From NCBI RefSeq assembly GCF_016859285.1, contig NC_053417.1, forward strand, positions 20,392,206-20,456,205: a DNA stretch of 64,000 nt, in the 5' to 3' direction. Source of the stretch: Xiphias gladius (Eukaryota > Chordata > Actinopteri > Istiophoriformes > Xiphiidae). Both the position numbers and the translations under genes were made by a program. Positions within the stretch are counted from its first letter, which is position 1. Each line of letters begins with the position of its first letter. A model generated the notes under the pieces. The model did no database searches and was not told the DNA's origin. It worked only from the letters and a program-made list of their open reading frames with translations. Shown piece by piece: positions 23,136 to 37,100 of the stretch.

Positions 23136-26100
23136 TTATTGCTGATAATTTCCATACTGACCCTGCAATGTAAAAAGATTTAAACTGAGAGGCTGGATTG
23201 GATCTCATTCATTGTGTTGTTCACTTTTCCTTTTCGTTTCCTTTACCACTGAGACAGACACAAAGTACAATTTTGTTTTTTGATATTAGCACATTATTCC
23301 TACATGCATCAGCTTTCCTGATGTTTTAGGCAAAATTATGCGAGGAAACAGGAAACAACGTTTTAGATCATGAGGTATTACAAATCAGGTTCTTTGCGGA
23401 AAAGGGAGTCTGAATAGTTCCCTCTGTTTTTATTCCTTTACCTTCTTATAAAGTGCAAAAATCTGTGCCAGTGTACACCTACATAAGCAAACATTTTAAC
23501 ATGGGAAATCAGATTATGGCATGAAGCGCCTCTTGTGGCAAGCAAAGCAAAGCCATTATTTCCTGCTGTATTCTAATTGAAAACTGAAAAACTGACAGAT
23601 TTTTTTCATCTACAATGAGGCTGTTTTACACAGATTACACACATATTCTCATTAATGTTTGGCATCAGTCATGTACCTGTTCATAGGAATAGGGCCTCGT
23701 CTGTGCTCCAGGGCCTCCCTGAGAAGAGCGGTAGGAGCCATACTGTTGGCTTTGACCCTGTTGATACTGAGTAAACTGGGAGGATCCACCCTGGCCAGGT
23801 CCTGTGGTGGAGGGGTTACACTCAATATATTTGTTCATCGTGTTTTGTGTTTGTTTGTGTGAATGCACACAATACTGCAGGTTACTGATTGTTCTAACCG
23901 TATCCCTGTGGCTGTCCGGTGTAGCCTTGTTGAGAGGAGTACTGCTGCTGGCTGAAGGGCTGCTGCTGACCAGAGCTCTGCTGATACTGGGCCTGTGGCT
24001 GACTGTACTGAGAGTTACCTGGAGGTAGATGTGCACAGGTACGTATGTCAGCTGTTAAGTCCGTGAATTAGTATTTTACTTTTAGTTTTGGTTGGAAACA
24101 CTTGGACAAACTGAGGTGTGAAGTTGCAAGAAAATATACCTAAAACACATGGTTTAATATTACAAAATGAATAACCGTTACCTCCTTCATAGTAATGCTG
24201 TGAAGATTCATCAAAGGACCTGTCATAGCCTTGCTCACCATATGAAGACTGTTGATAAGAGTACTCCCCATGACCTGTAGAGAACACGATTCAAAACATG
24301 CAAAGACTCCTCTGCAAAGGCAAAATACAATTACATACAGAAGAGAAACTATTATTCAGAGTTTGAAGCCGAAACGTTCATAGGACATGTGGAACGACAA
24401 AACTACAAGCATAAACATTTTTCAAGGCTTCTCACTTAAATATTAAGCCCAAAGCACAAAGAAACACCGTGGATGAAGTTTTGCACTCTCTCCTCAACAC
24501 ACTGCTATTGCACTCTCTGAAATCTGAAATTTCGGCACACCAAAGGGGACAGTATGGACACAGACACAGTGGGAGGAAACAGAATTGAGACCAACGTTAG
24601 TCTTTTGCAATTTTTTTCAAAACTTTTCATCTCCCATAATAAGGAAAAAAGACAATGACTGAGCAGAAGAGCTGAAGCTTCAGCGCTGTAGCAAACATGG
24701 CTCAGGCCTGTGGGATAGTGCTAAAAGGAAATGGCATGACCTGTAATGGGGATTTGTGTGTTTGAGAGCTGTGTGTATAAAGTTTATGGATGTGCATGAT
24801 TACCATCAGGGTAATACTGCTGGTTTATGGGCTCGCTGGAGCTCTGAGTGTGTCCATACTGCTCTGCGTAGAACTCGTCTTGTCCCATGTACTGCTGTGC
24901 AGATCCTGCAAGACAGGCGACACCACGATTGGTTAAACAGTTGGAGACTAACGGGGCTGCGCCAGAACAGTTGGCCGATTTAGGCAATCTGAAGGGGTGT
25001 GTGAGCATATATGTGTGTATTAAGAATAATGAAAGATAAAAAGAAAATATTATAACCAACAATATTATTGACAACCTTCTTGGAAGTCATCATTTCGCTG
25101 TGAAGCAAAAAGAAAATTTTTTTTTAAAGAATGAATTAATATTATGTTTTTTAATTATAGTTAAATAATGTAGAGTGCCATGATTTTCCAAGGGGGCAAT
25201 AATAAAATGAAAAAAAGCTATTGCAGGCCAACCCAAGTTTTAGAAACACTAGTTAAAGTTTAGCAATTCCAATAAATAATTCCATGAAAAATTCTAGTAG
25301 ATGTAATTTTGAGGAGAAAATGAGGATTACAGAAAGCCGGTTATCAGGGAGAATCTGATCTCTGCTTGGTGGTGGTGTGCAGAAACTCCAGATTCCACTC
25401 CTTCCCTTTCCCTTTCAGTTTTATCAAACAAACTCAGAAAACCAACAGAACAAAAACTCTCAGAAAGATACACCATAGAAACTTGCACATTCTAATCTTT
25501 TTTTAAATCCACAATGGACCAAAAAGTTTCCAAACACAGAAAAAAGCATTAGCATGAATAATATTTTCATCTTAACTTCTGCAACAATGGCAAAACAATT
25601 TCATAGCAACATATCTGATATATCCCAATATGACCAAGGAGCCACAGTTGATAGAGAAGCCCTAGCAACAGCCCCACAACCAATCAGGGTATGGCCGGGC
25701 GAGTCACCCAGCTTAACTATGGTAACAACAATTCCATAACACAGTTCTATCTGGAAATACTTCACCCAGTCACGCAAGGATAATAGTGTACCAGGTTGAA
25801 TGAGGACTTACAACCATGGCCTGTTGCCCTGGAAACAGTATTCCATCCTTTTTATATATCAGAGTTACTACGTGCCTAGTCTTCAAACGACATAACAGGA
25901 CAGGGTGGAGCTATTATTAGGCACATGCTGACACAGCACAAGTTAAGTGATTTACAGAGACAGGAACCTAATGTGACTAGAGTGATACATCTCCATCTGC
26001 TTCCAAAAGCTGCAGGAAGTCAACTGGGTTAGATTAATTTGCAGACTTTTAGTATCACTCTTACTTTATGAGCTTTAATTAACCCCAATGCCATGAAAAT

Positions 26101-29100
26101 ACTTATCAGGGACTTCCGCAGCAAACTTAGCTGTTCTAGCAATCTGGAAACTCAGAGACTGGCATCCAGAGCCACACTTGGAGCACTTTGAAACCGGTTG
26201 ACAGTCCCACACACACATTATCCATCTACATATGTACTTTAGCACTCAAACACACCACAAACAAACTCACTGAGCCCACTGCTAAAGCAGAGTAGCATGG
26301 ATAAGTCTTACCACCTACCTTGCTGTGAAGAGCGGTATGATCCAATGGCCCTCTGAGACATCATACTGTTCCCTTGACTGCCCTGACCCATCATGCCCAT
26401 GGCCTGCTGTCCCTGATAGTGTGGTCCCCCAGCCTGGGCTGAGGAGTAGTGCGGAGTTGCGGATTGTTGGTGCATCATGGAGACTGGGAAGGAGGTAGGA
26501 TTATGGGGGGAGAGATCTCATACATTAATATACACAGATAAACTCTATGCACGTATCAGCATTAGCATTCGACTGCATACACAACATTCAGGGAACTGAA
26601 AGACTGGCAGAAATGTACATAATTAAACTGATAAATAAACAAATGTAGTAGGAGGTCCATGACAATAAGGGCACAGGAAAAAGCAAAAATGGGTCCATAG
26701 CAGTCAGGGTTCTCTTAAAGAAAAATCTATTTGACGAGACGCTTTCAAGACGCTGCTCTAAAGTATAAATGCAAACAAAGCCAGTGAAGTCAGTGGAAAA
26801 ACAGAGGTACAGTAAATACACACAGACATCCAGGGAGAGGAGGGCAGCATCTCAGGGTCAGGGATCAGAGATTAGGAGAGGTAAAGCCTGGAGCAGAAGG
26901 AAAAAAGGGAGGAGGCAGGAAACCTCTCTGATGAACTGAATGTGTATTTTGATTGATACACTGGACCAGGAGGGAATTTACAAATCAGTTAATGCAGATA
27001 TGCATGTAAGAAAATGCTTTTAAGCGAGATCAAGGGGGAGTTTGTCAGGAACACATTCAGAGTTATTTCAGAAATCTGTTTTACCATATGGTTTCTACCT
27101 TACCCTGAACACTTGAAAGGCATTACTTTCATCACTCCCTTCCCCTCACGTTACTGCCAAAACTCACATTATACACCAGTGACAAATAAATAATCAATTA
27201 GGAGTATGGTTTATGAAATTAAGTCTTTTGGAATGTTCCTTCCATAAGCCTGAAAGTATTCCTTTCCATAAAGACTCAGATTTCTGATTATTGGATTATT
27301 CTACACCTAGCTCACCTTGGTTGGACTGCATGTTGAGGTTGCTGCGGGAGGAGGAAGAGGAAGAGGAGGATGTGGAGGAAGAGCCATAGCCAGGACCATG
27401 GCCCTGGATCATGCTGCCCTGGGAGGATGGTGCAGCATGGCTGTAGCCGGAGGCCGAGGCCGAGCTACCGTAGCTGCTGGCTGGCAGGCTGAGGGATGTG
27501 GAGGGAACAGCCGACTGCACCTGACCAGACTGCTGCTGCATGGGGGCATGGCTGGGGCCTGACGACACACAGGCACAGTAAGAGCAGCCAGCATACGTTC
27601 CCATGTGCCACCATGTCATGTTAATCATGGACCCACATTCAGTTCATCTTTACAGGAAGCTTGCGTAGTTATTAAAGGATAGAGTCATGAGGGTTGATGA
27701 TGTGTGTATAAATGGATTAGAAAAATAAAGAAAGCAAAAGTTGCTATAGCTGCAAACTAATTTGGGCTATCGGACTATTAGTTGAATATAAGACCATAGA
27801 TTCTTGCAGGCAATAAGACAATAAATAAAACAGGTACTGTGATAGACAGGATGGGGTATTGTATCTGCAGACAAACATGCAGCAAAGTCAGGATCAGACA
27901 AGGACTAAAGACAGAGGACGGACAACAAGATGGAGCTGTATGTGTGAACAATGAGTCTGGGTTTGTGTAGAAAATAACATGGACCAGAGGTTATCTGTAA
28001 AATGCACATTTGTGATGACCTCTCACCATTGCTCATTTGGCTCTGCATCATCGATGTGGGGGGCAGTCCTGGTGCCATTGTGTCGCCGAGGTTGCTTGGA
28101 GCATGTCCCCCACTCTGACCCATCCCTCCAGGACCCATCGACATATTGGGAGTGGGAGGCTAAAAGTTGAGACGCATGTTAATTAACTGCATAAGCAATC
28201 ATAACTCAATGACAATGGGTTCATTGAGATTTTTTTTCCACACTATGCATCTATATATGCTGTTCTTCATTCATTTACTTTCTGTACTCATCCCTGTGCT
28301 TCATATTTACTCAATCTCCTATGGAGCACTGGCAATTAGAATAAAAGAGAATATTTTGGTTTTTCTATAGTTTGATCAGTGGACAAATTACATGGAAAAC
28401 GGCAAGGAAATGTTTACTTCTGTGCCATACAAAAGTAGCTTCCTTTAGTACCCAAAAACGTCATAGAAAGGAATTACAAACAATAGGGGAGAAGAGCGGA
28501 ATGATGGGAAATCTACAACGTTAACATTTTCCGGAAAACTTCATGAAGGGCTCACCGCAGGTAGTAGTGACTGCATGTTCTGATTTGAATCTGCTATTGT
28601 GGCCAAGTAAACAAGATTTCTGTGCAGGATCTGCTGATACCTGTCAAAAAGGGGAAATGAAACAGTTTTACTTAATCCCATTGGCTTTAATATGACATTT
28701 ACAAGGCATTGGTCAGGAAGAAAAAAAGAACCCTTACTGTGTGCATTCGGCTGTCTTTCCTTTGCTTTGGTAATCCATTATACATTGTATTAAGTGATGA
28801 TTTTCATCCAACATCTTTGGGAGACAACAAAACAAGCCTCTTCAGTTCATAGTATGTCACATCACAGCTCAGGCTAAATTATACACAATAATATGTGCTA
28901 TTAAGACATTACACTTATGCCCTGGATTCTCAGAACTTCAACCAGCCTAGAACATTTTTTCTGGGTCAGTTTTATCTAGTTTTTTTTTTTTTTTTTCCCC
29001 ATAATGGAGCCAAATGAAGCAGCAGCTTCTCACAGTCTGTATTTAGGACATCGCTGGAAAGTCCCTGTTTTAAGGATGAGTAGTGCGTTTTTACCAGAAA

Positions 29101-29222
29101 TATTCGTATAAACGGTTCAGTCAAGAATAAAAGCAGCAGCAGATGACTGTCCTGTGCTGCTCAGTTTCCCTCCATCCTACTCTACCCTGCCTTAATATAT
29201 TTATATATACATATATATACAT

Positions 29223-29280
<58 letters not shown>

Positions 29281-29433
29281 TTTTTGGACAACAAAGCTGG
29301 TGTCCACAATGACCGTTTAAACCAAATGGGACGCTGTCTGTAAAGGAACTAGCACCTCTAATTAATAAAATCAAGTAAAGGTGCTGTGCTTAAAAATTCG
29401 TGGAAACAAGTCACAAAATGTAAAGGTGATCTA

Positions 29434-29482
<49 letters not shown>

Positions 29483-29829
29483 CACTATTCATCATTCGTC
29501 TGGAAAAAGAAACGAAAAGAGAATAAGAGCATCGCAAGGAAACGGGGATCCAGCCAGTGTGGAGCGCAGGAAGCGGTCGCCTACATCACCGTCATGGCTT
29601 TGTTTGGTTCTCACCTTCATCTGACTGTAACGTTACATTACCAGTTGCCATTTCTTCTGATATTCACCACAGGCTACTTTCTCTGCACTAGACGCGGACC
29701 ACACACTCCCATCCAGACTGATATATAATAACAAACGCGGCGACGCATCAAGACTTTTACCTTTTGAATCGTTTGCTGTGTCACCTCCACTTTACTCCTG
29801 GGGCGCGCCGATGAAAATGCCACCGACAT
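23136..29829 (-). CDS. ss18l1: SS18-like protein 1 (CREST), BAF chromatin-remodelling subunit
   Basis: CREST is a nuclear coactivator and neuron-specific BAF (SWI/SNF) subunit needed for activity-dependent dendrite growth. Eleven exons keep frame: 29761-29829, 28738-28814, 28556-28640, 28027-28159, 27316-27558, 26319-26483, 24804-24905, 24182-24274, 23899-24018, 23677-23801 and 23136-23162, for 412 residues (human 396). Exons 1-3 (residues 1-77) encode the SNH domain: MSVAFSSARPRSKVEVTQ, then MLDENHHLIQCIMDYQSKGK and ending MQSLLPA. The centre is Met/Gly/Pro-rich with a long serine tract. Exons 6-11 form the Gln/Tyr-rich, SYG-type low-complexity activation domain. The 27-nt last exon encodes GQYGNYQQ, the exact end typical of this family. 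The start is the Met of the conserved N-terminus. No lesions were seen. Confidence 0.97.
29231..29277. repeat. (TA)n microsatellite
   Basis: Pure TA run of about 47 bases in ss18l1 intron 1. Confidence 0.95.
29437..29485. repeat. (CA)n microsatellite
   Basis: CA run with one CG interruption in ss18l1 intron 1. Confidence 0.95.
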
Positions 29830-30474
29830 TTTGTCATATGTGAAATAAAAGCGCTTCTTTTATTCTAATATTTATTATCTGGAGCGCTGCCCTCTATTTG
29901 GTTCCATAGTTTCTCCATTACTAGGAAATAGGGGTATTGCCGAAGCCAATGCTTTGTCGTCGAGGAAGAAAAATGAGAAAACACTGGATTTCTCTTGCCG
30001 TAATTAAACACGTGGTTTGGCCTAATGTATTATTTATGGTCTGCGTGAAAATAATGACATATAATAAACTATTGCATGATAAGGGATAATCCCTCTCCCT
30101 CCGTTTTTGGTATAGCCCAGACGGTGAGTAGCCTACCACTTTCCCCTCACTGTAGACGGGGTATCCTTTGATTCATGAAAGCCAATCGGTCCACGTTGTA
30201 CACGCTGCTCGGTGCGCAAAAGCTCCGAGGAGCTGTTGTGAAGGGGAGTTTCAAAAGTTGTTTTTTAAGCACCTTCAGGAAAATTTGAAGGTCAAATTAT
30301 GATACCACAGTCTCGTGCTCATTTTTTGTAACGATACCATCACGCACCTGACACCCACCGAGCATCTCCAGGTCGGGCTATTTTGAAAAATCGGGGACGT
30401 TTGTGCAGTTTCCATACCAAGCGACCCATCTCAAGATTTATAGAACATGAGACAAATGCATTAGCCGTTTCCAG
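29830..30474. promoter_or_regulatory. ss18l1 upstream region
   Basis: Only about 640 bp separate the ss18l1 start codon from the likely lsm14b poly(A) site, so the ss18l1 promoter should be here. No gene is encoded; in human, PSMA7 occupies this interval. Confidence 0.5.
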
Positions 30475-31035
30475 TTTATTTAAATTATCCTCATTTGTTG
30501 CTTCAATAAGACAGAATAAAGCACATGCACAAGATTTAGCATTTAAATACATTTAGGTTTAGTTCATTTTATGTTGATAATAGTCATGTTTACAACATTT
30601 GGTAATGAAATATAAGCAAAAATGATGAATACTCCCGAGATGCAAAGCAAGATACTCATTTGAACATGAAACCAACACATTTAGGAGTGAAATTTCTCAA
30701 GTAGAAGAAAACAAAACAAATGTCAATATTCACTTCCCAAAAAAAATTAAAAACATTCAGGGAAATAGCCTGAGGGGGGAAAAAAATGAAAATATTTTGA
30801 CACACAGTAGTACATTTAGTGTGCCATGCATCCATATTCAAACTGGATACCAAATGACATAATGGACAAAAATAAATCCTGGCAATTTGTGCGCAGTATA
30901 ACTGCCTAAGGGGGGAGGAAAAAAAAAAAAAAAAAAATCCTTCTTCATACAGTGCCAACAGAGCTGCTTTTGCTGATCATCATGGCACAGAGACACAAAA
31001 ACACAACCCCATGTGTTATACATGAGGGAAATGAA
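30475..31035 (-). other. lsm14b: lsm14b 3' UTR
   Basis: Noncoding stretch following the lsm14b stop. A minus-strand AATAAA at 30475-30480 is the candidate poly(A) signal. A poly(A) run lies at about 30918-30937. Confidence 0.55.
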
Positions 31036-33362
31036 TCACTGGTCGTCACGAGCATTAGGTTGCTTTAGTGCCCTGGTATCAAACCGTGACCTTTTTGACC
31101 CGATTCTGTAAGAAGGTAGAGTCTGAGTAGCGCCCCATCCTCTTCGTCCAGTATAGCCACCTCTGAAACCCTGGCCCCTCAGAAATCGTCCAGGGACCCC
31201 AAAAGTCTCGAGATTGCGCTTCCGCTCCTCTGCCCATGTTAGTCTGAAACCATTGGTTGAAAGCAAAAGAGGCACAAGCCTGTAGCTCTAAATACAGGAG
31301 AAACTAGTGTTTGGATAGAGGATAAAAAGTTTACCTGAACTTATTACCAGACGAGATGTTGTCAAAGAAGGATTTTGCTTTGTCATAGTAGCATTTTGGT
31401 CCAAAATGATCATCCTCTGCAGTCGAGTGCAATTCCTCTTTTTCTCTCTCTACCTCATGATTTCCATCTGCAGACAAAAACACGCACTTTATGGACCCTG
31501 GAGGGATTCGCTATGGAAGACCTAGCAAGGTGAACGCAAAAATCTTTGCACAAGTGTATGGAAAAGAGAATATAATGATCATGAAAAGTGCTGTAATCAC
31601 TGCCTCTATGTTGACCAAATCCTGATGCCAGAATTAGCCTTGATGCTGACGCTGCTAAGCCACTACCTACAATTTAGGTGATTTAGAGCTGACCTGCAAG
31701 ACAGAGCATTAATAATTGTATATCATAGTATGATACAGTAAGGGTTAAACTGTGTCCTTCAACAAGGATTTAGTGTTTTAAAAAAAATAAATAAATAAAA
31801 AAAAAATATGAATGCAGTGGTGCATTTGTGGTCACTTGAGCTGATGAACCAACCTTTCAAAGTCATCCTGTCCTGCCCTTCTCTCTCCAGTTCCTCCTTA
31901 ATAAACTGCGCATTTGAGGAATCAAAATCAAAGTCTGTGTCAAACTTAAGGGTGGCAGATAGAGAATTTGCCACCATCAACTGGCCTCTACTACGGTTCC
32001 TACGCCTCCGAGCTCCTGGGATCAATTAAAAATATAAAATAAATAATGCACTGATTTGTTAATAGGAATTTTTTCTGTTATTTGTGTCCAGAAAAATCTG
32101 ATTTTCACTCTTTTACAAACCTGTAAGTTAACGATTACCTTGTCTTCTTCTGGGTGGTGGCCTGTTTTCATCATTCTGCTGCCAAGTTTCCTGCTGAGCT
32201 TTGGGCACAACTGGGCCTGGCTTCACTTAAATTCAAAAAGAACATTTACCCTCACTTAAGACTGCTCGCAATTGCATAGATAGACATGCAGAATTCCCAC
32301 AATTCCCCAAATAACTGTAAAATCTTTCAAGGCTGTTAAACAAATGTCAATTACTGGACACAGTATTTTATTTTGCCTTTCATCACTGTGATTAAGCATG
32401 CTTACTTGTGGTTCCAGTACCCCTTCTGATCTGGGAACTCTCTCCTCTGGTCCTCTGGGGCTGCCTCCTCTCCCACAGCTGCTCCTGCTCCTGGGATGCA
32501 GTCAAGCCTCTCCTCTGCCTATACCTTTCCATATGGAGGGTTTGAACAGCCTTTTCCACCATGGGGCCCCTTCTAACATGAAAGCCTGGAAGCACAGGCC
32601 CTGCATGAAGAATACAACTGAATAATGTGTTGAAAAAATAAATAAATAAATAAATAAAAAAACTTAACAGATGTCAGCTACACTAAGGGTGTGGGTTTAT
32701 GGTCAGTCTACTAGGAATTAATTTGTGCTCATTAACTTACCAAGGCCAAGGGCTGCAGCATACTGCTGATTAAGTAGAGAGCTGGCAGCAATCTGACTGT
32801 AGGCGGGCATCCTTAGCGGGCTAAATGGTCCAAGAGTGGGGTAGACGCCTGAAGAGCCTGAACTGGATGACTGAACAAAAGATGTTAAAAACAATTTAAT
32901 TCACATGATCTGGGTCTTCACATACTTCTTTTTCACTCTTAGCCCTTTTAACCGTGGGCTGTTAGCCATGGTGTTCTTGCATACCTGTACTATCGCAGGA
33001 TCCGGGGGCAGGCCATGGTAAGATCTCGGAGGTTCACACAGTGTGATATCCTTAATGTCACTTCCCCGGAAAGTGATGTACTCATAGATATCATCCTTGG
33101 GTGGTGTTGGTCTGTCAGTGGGACGGCCCTCCGTTCCAAAACACTTGACTAATGAAAGGACAATGTTTGAGAAAGTCAAAGTGACATCCGTATTTCAGTA
33201 GTCCCGCTATCTCCTTAAGTGCATAGGCCTACACCACTCACCTTTTGCCAGCACTACCGTGGAGTTCACTTTATCAATCGTATACAAAATCCCCTCGTAG
33301 CGATTTTGGGCTTTCGAAATTAACCCTATTTTACAGCCGATGTACGGCTTCGTTGAACTCAT
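31036..33362 (-). CDS. lsm14b: LSM14 homolog B, mRNP/P-body protein (RAP55B)
   Basis: Lsm14 proteins bind mRNA with DDX6 and 4E-T in cytoplasmic granules, and the B form is prominent in oocytes. Eight exons keep frame: 33242-33362, 32985-33148, 32741-32870, 32406-32600, 32139-32225, 31854-32015, 31335-31467 and 31036-31243, giving 399 residues (human 385). The Lsm domain covers about 1-80 ([34 protein letters not shown]). A Ser/Pro and Arg/Gln-rich middle follows. The FDF motif ([14 protein letters not shown]) is at about 257-270, the FFD box ([14 protein letters not shown]) at about 313-326, and the TFG box ([10 protein letters not shown]) at about 340-349. An RGG-like stretch ([11 protein letters not shown]) precedes the C-terminus. 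All motifs are in family order and intact. The gene is head-to-head with taf4. Confidence 0.97.
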
Positions 33363-34188
33363 GGTTGCTGTACATCTACGCCAGCTGCGTATAAATCTCT
33401 ACAAGGACTCACATCGCGCGCCAGCATCCAAAGCGCGGAGCGAGCAGAAACACTTTATAGGCGCCCACAGGTGATCCGAAACCACGCCCACTGATTGTCT
33501 CAAACGCACCTGGCAGTGAGACGTACACTAATCCACAGCCAGTCCTTGTAGCGGCTGTGCTTTCCATTTATGGCTCATGTCCGATATTTGGCATGATTTA
33601 GTTATGATTATTTATTACATTTATTTGGACTTGTGTGATATTTGTTCTGATATAAACAATTATTCTGGTAACATCTCTCTGAAAGTTTTAAGTCATAGAT
33701 ATGCACTCCTGTAGCGTCGAGAAGCCCCAGCATATGTCTGGTAAATGCCGATCTCCGCTCTCAAAGAGCGGGACACCCAGATAGCGACACATCCCTGCTG
33801 TTTGTCTGTGAGCGCCGAGGCAGCTGCTGCTGGTCTCCTGGACAGAAAATAGCAACAACGCAGCCATTTTGAGTCGTCTGTGATAAAGTCGAATGGATAC
33901 AAAATGCCTCGCTACTGTGCACAAGTCTGCAATTATATGTTGTACTACACAGAAACTTTCTCAGAGAGTTTCCTCGGTGTGTCCCACCAGGAGCAGCTCT
34001 GTGAGGAGTGTCGTTTGTTTTCCCGTGCAGCTGAGCGCCAGCACATGCATGCCACACTGCAGCTCACAGGCGTTTGTTCCAGGCTTTATTTTCCTCGACG
34101 GACCAATCGCAACGCCCGGTGAGGCCGCGTCACGGAGGCTGCATCCAATCGGCGCATGCGTCTCACGAACGAGCGTAGCTGGGCAAAG
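33363..34188. promoter_or_regulatory. Shared lsm14b/taf4 bidirectional promoter region
   Basis: The start codons are 826 bp apart and point outwards. Near the taf4 side are two CCAAT boxes (34103-34107 and 34145-34149), an NRF1-like gcgcatgcgt (34152-34161) and a YY1-like aagatggcggc that overlaps the taf4 start codon. A second YY1-like match on the minus strand (gcagccatttt) lies at 33860-33870. Base composition is CpG-richer than the surroundings. The overlapping open frames around 33880-34252 show no domain and are read as chance. Site calls are by motif only. Confidence 0.65.
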
Positions 34189-37100
34189 ATGGCGGCGGGC
34201 TCCGATTTGCTGGATGATGTTTTCTTCAACACAGAGGTGGACGAAAAAGTAGTTAGTGATCTGGTCGGGTCTCTGGAGTCTGAGCTAACAGGAGCAGGTC
34301 ACGTCAACACAACAGCCAAGGTCCAGTCTGCAGCAAATCACGCTGGCAAGTCAGCTGTAGGTAGTAAATCCAATGTTCAGGGCAGCAAAATGGGACTTTC
34401 ACAACAAGAGCTTGCTAAAGCAGGTAAGATAGCTGTCCACTCCGGTTAGCTAACATTAGCTTATTTTAGTCACGTTGTCCAACTAATTGTAGCTAACTTG
34501 GCTTCACTTGTGTGTTTCCCGAAACTGATGCGAATCGGAGAGTTGTTCGACACCCCCTTGTTTTCATGTGTTTCCGATGCTGTAGGGACAGGAGGTGTCA
34601 TTAACAGCACAGGGTCCCACGGCTCAAGCATGGATGGAGCAGTCGGGACCACATCGGCGGCGGGACCGAGCGTGACAGTCGCTCAGAGTCAGTCCAAGTC
34701 GGGGACAGCTAGCGGAGTCGTTATGGTAGTAACGGACGCGACATCTTGTGTCGGGAAGCCTGGAACGACCGGTGCTCAAACTTTGAATGGAAGTGCTGCG
34801 GTGACGAACTGTCATATCCCCGGAGGCGCATCTGCTGACAGCAGCGGCAACAGCTCGCAGCCCGCTGTCACGCTTGTAAACAACGGACCTCTTTCTGTGA
34901 GCAAAGGAAGCGCAGCGGTTTTATCTGCAACACCAAGTACTATTATTCGGACTTCTTCGACGAGTGCGCAGAATGCCGTGCCCTCGCCTGTGATTGCGTC
35001 GCAGCCCTCTGTGAAAAGTGTGCCCACGGTCACGCTTGTGAGGCCACCTATGCAAACTCCCACGAACACCTCACAAAGCGGAGGCAACCCTACCACGGTT
35101 TTATCAGCACCGGCCGTCAGTGTTACCAGCACGGCCGGTCCTCTCGTCGCCAAGTTCGACTCCACAAAGACCATAATGCACGCCGGCGCACACGTCGTGG
35201 CTTCCACTGTTGCGACAGGGACGACGGCGACCGTGAGGAGCCCGACGGTTTTACAGAGCTTGAGGACCTCAGTGACGCCGGCAATCGCTGCCACTCCTCC
35301 TGGCGGGATACGAGCTATTGCTCAACAGGTGTTGGCCCCTCGACTCACTCAGCCTCAACAAAACGCCCCGAATATCCAAAACATTCAGCTCCCTCCAGGT
35401 AACTTAGTTAACAGTTTAAGAGCATCAGGAATTTTTCTCCAACAAGTTAGATGTGACACAGTGTTGCTGCCTTAGGCCTCGTCAGTCAGCGATAACTTTG
35501 TCCGAAACTTGTTGCTATCCAACGTTTTATTTATACCCGTCTCTTAGGGGCACTTGTGCGAATAGACAAGTAATGGTTTGAGACTTATTGTTGTAAGCAG
35601 AGAGGACATAGAATTGATTTTCTCCTGGGGCCACGAACAACAGATTAGAGATGGGCAAGGTACTAACTGCAGAAGAAATTAAAAGCCTTGAGGACAGTCA
35701 GTGCTCATATTCCTCCCATGGTATTTCAAACTAGCATTCTGTTGCAGTCCATTGCTTTCTATTACTGTGTCTAGTCAGAGACAATAGCAAAATGTTCTAA
35801 TATCAACAGCTATTTACTGTATAACTAAGTATCTTTCCCATGTGTGTGTTTTAAACAGTTTGCAAAGGCTTGTCTCTGACCTCGGATAATACTCTTATTT
35901 TAATCTCAGGCTATTAATGGGATAATTCTGACTTTTTTGCATGGAAATGATCTCTGTTTGGGAGTCCTGTGTACAGAGCTGTCCCAATCAGAGAATGGCT
36001 GATCAGACCAAAATAACACACACCATAAAAACATCATTAAACAACATTTTAGCCACAACATTTAATGACATGTATCCCCCTACAACTCAGCATGACAATG
36101 TTTGTTGGTTAATGCCCCTGACTGTCCTCTCTGTAACTTGGTAACTTGGCTTTGTTGTATATCAGTGTATTACTGTGTACTGCAGACCAGTCACGGATCA
36201 CACAGCCACTCTCCTTTTTCATTGAGAATGGGCAGGCAAAACACCAGGCTCCACTGCACGGCAATACACTGGCCTCCAATAAAGTATCGGCTGCAAGAAC
36301 AAAGTTTTACTTTCAGTTGTGTTGTGTTGAGGATGCTTAACAACCTCTAATTACACGTTGTGTTGTGGCTTGAAATGCTTTTGATTTATAGAACCATGTT
36401 TGTGGCTCATTTTGGTCTGACCGGTCGCTGACTGGTTGGAAATCTCTACATAGACCTCCCAGCCAAGGTAATATCCATGCATCAATAGACCTGAAGATGA
36501 ATAATTCATATCCCTTCATGTTAGAAACTCCATACATACATACATACATACATACATACATACATACAGTATATTGATGAGGCTGATCAAGAAAGAAAAG
36601 TCCTGAGCTATGACATCTTAACCTCCTTGACGTTTGCCTCTTGCAGGCATGGTCTTGGTTCGCAGTGAGAGTGGGCAGCTGCTGATGATTCACCAGCAGA
36701 CTTTGGCTCAGATGCAGGCTCAATCACAGTCCCAAAGTGCCATGACACCGCGACCTGCAGCTCCCACAAGCACTCCACCTGTCCAGATCACCTCTTTACA
36801 GGTACCAGCAATGCTGGACGCATGGCCACAGTCACAAGCAGAAAATGTCGTTCCTGTTAGGTAGTAATGCGTAGATCTGATATACTGGATCAATATTTAT
36901 GCAGATACTGACCTTATTGACTGAGTATCAGCCAGATGTGACAGACGCACTTTAAATACTGTTATTATATAACTGTAACAGCAAAATTCTGTAAACCTTC
37001 TAAAACAATATAATTAGAATTAACATGAACTTTAAAATAATGTTGGTGTATAAACATTTTCACTTATAGGTAGGATTTGATGTGTAGGTGCAGAGGAACG

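Noticed and set aside
25078-25100. Possible microexon in ss18l1 between exons 26319-26483 and 24804-24905
   Set aside because: AG and GT flank it, but in the phase set by the neighbouring exon it meets TGA at once. Direct joining of the two exons matches the known protein.
33880-34252. Two overlapping + strand frames upstream of the taf4 start
   Set aside because: They lie in the shared promoter, lack domain features and overlap the taf4 start in another frame. At most they are upstream ORFs.
34812-35294. 160-codon open frame antisense to taf4
   Set aside because: It lies wholly inside taf4 exon 2, which reads in frame with family-like composition on the + strand. The antisense frame has no domain.
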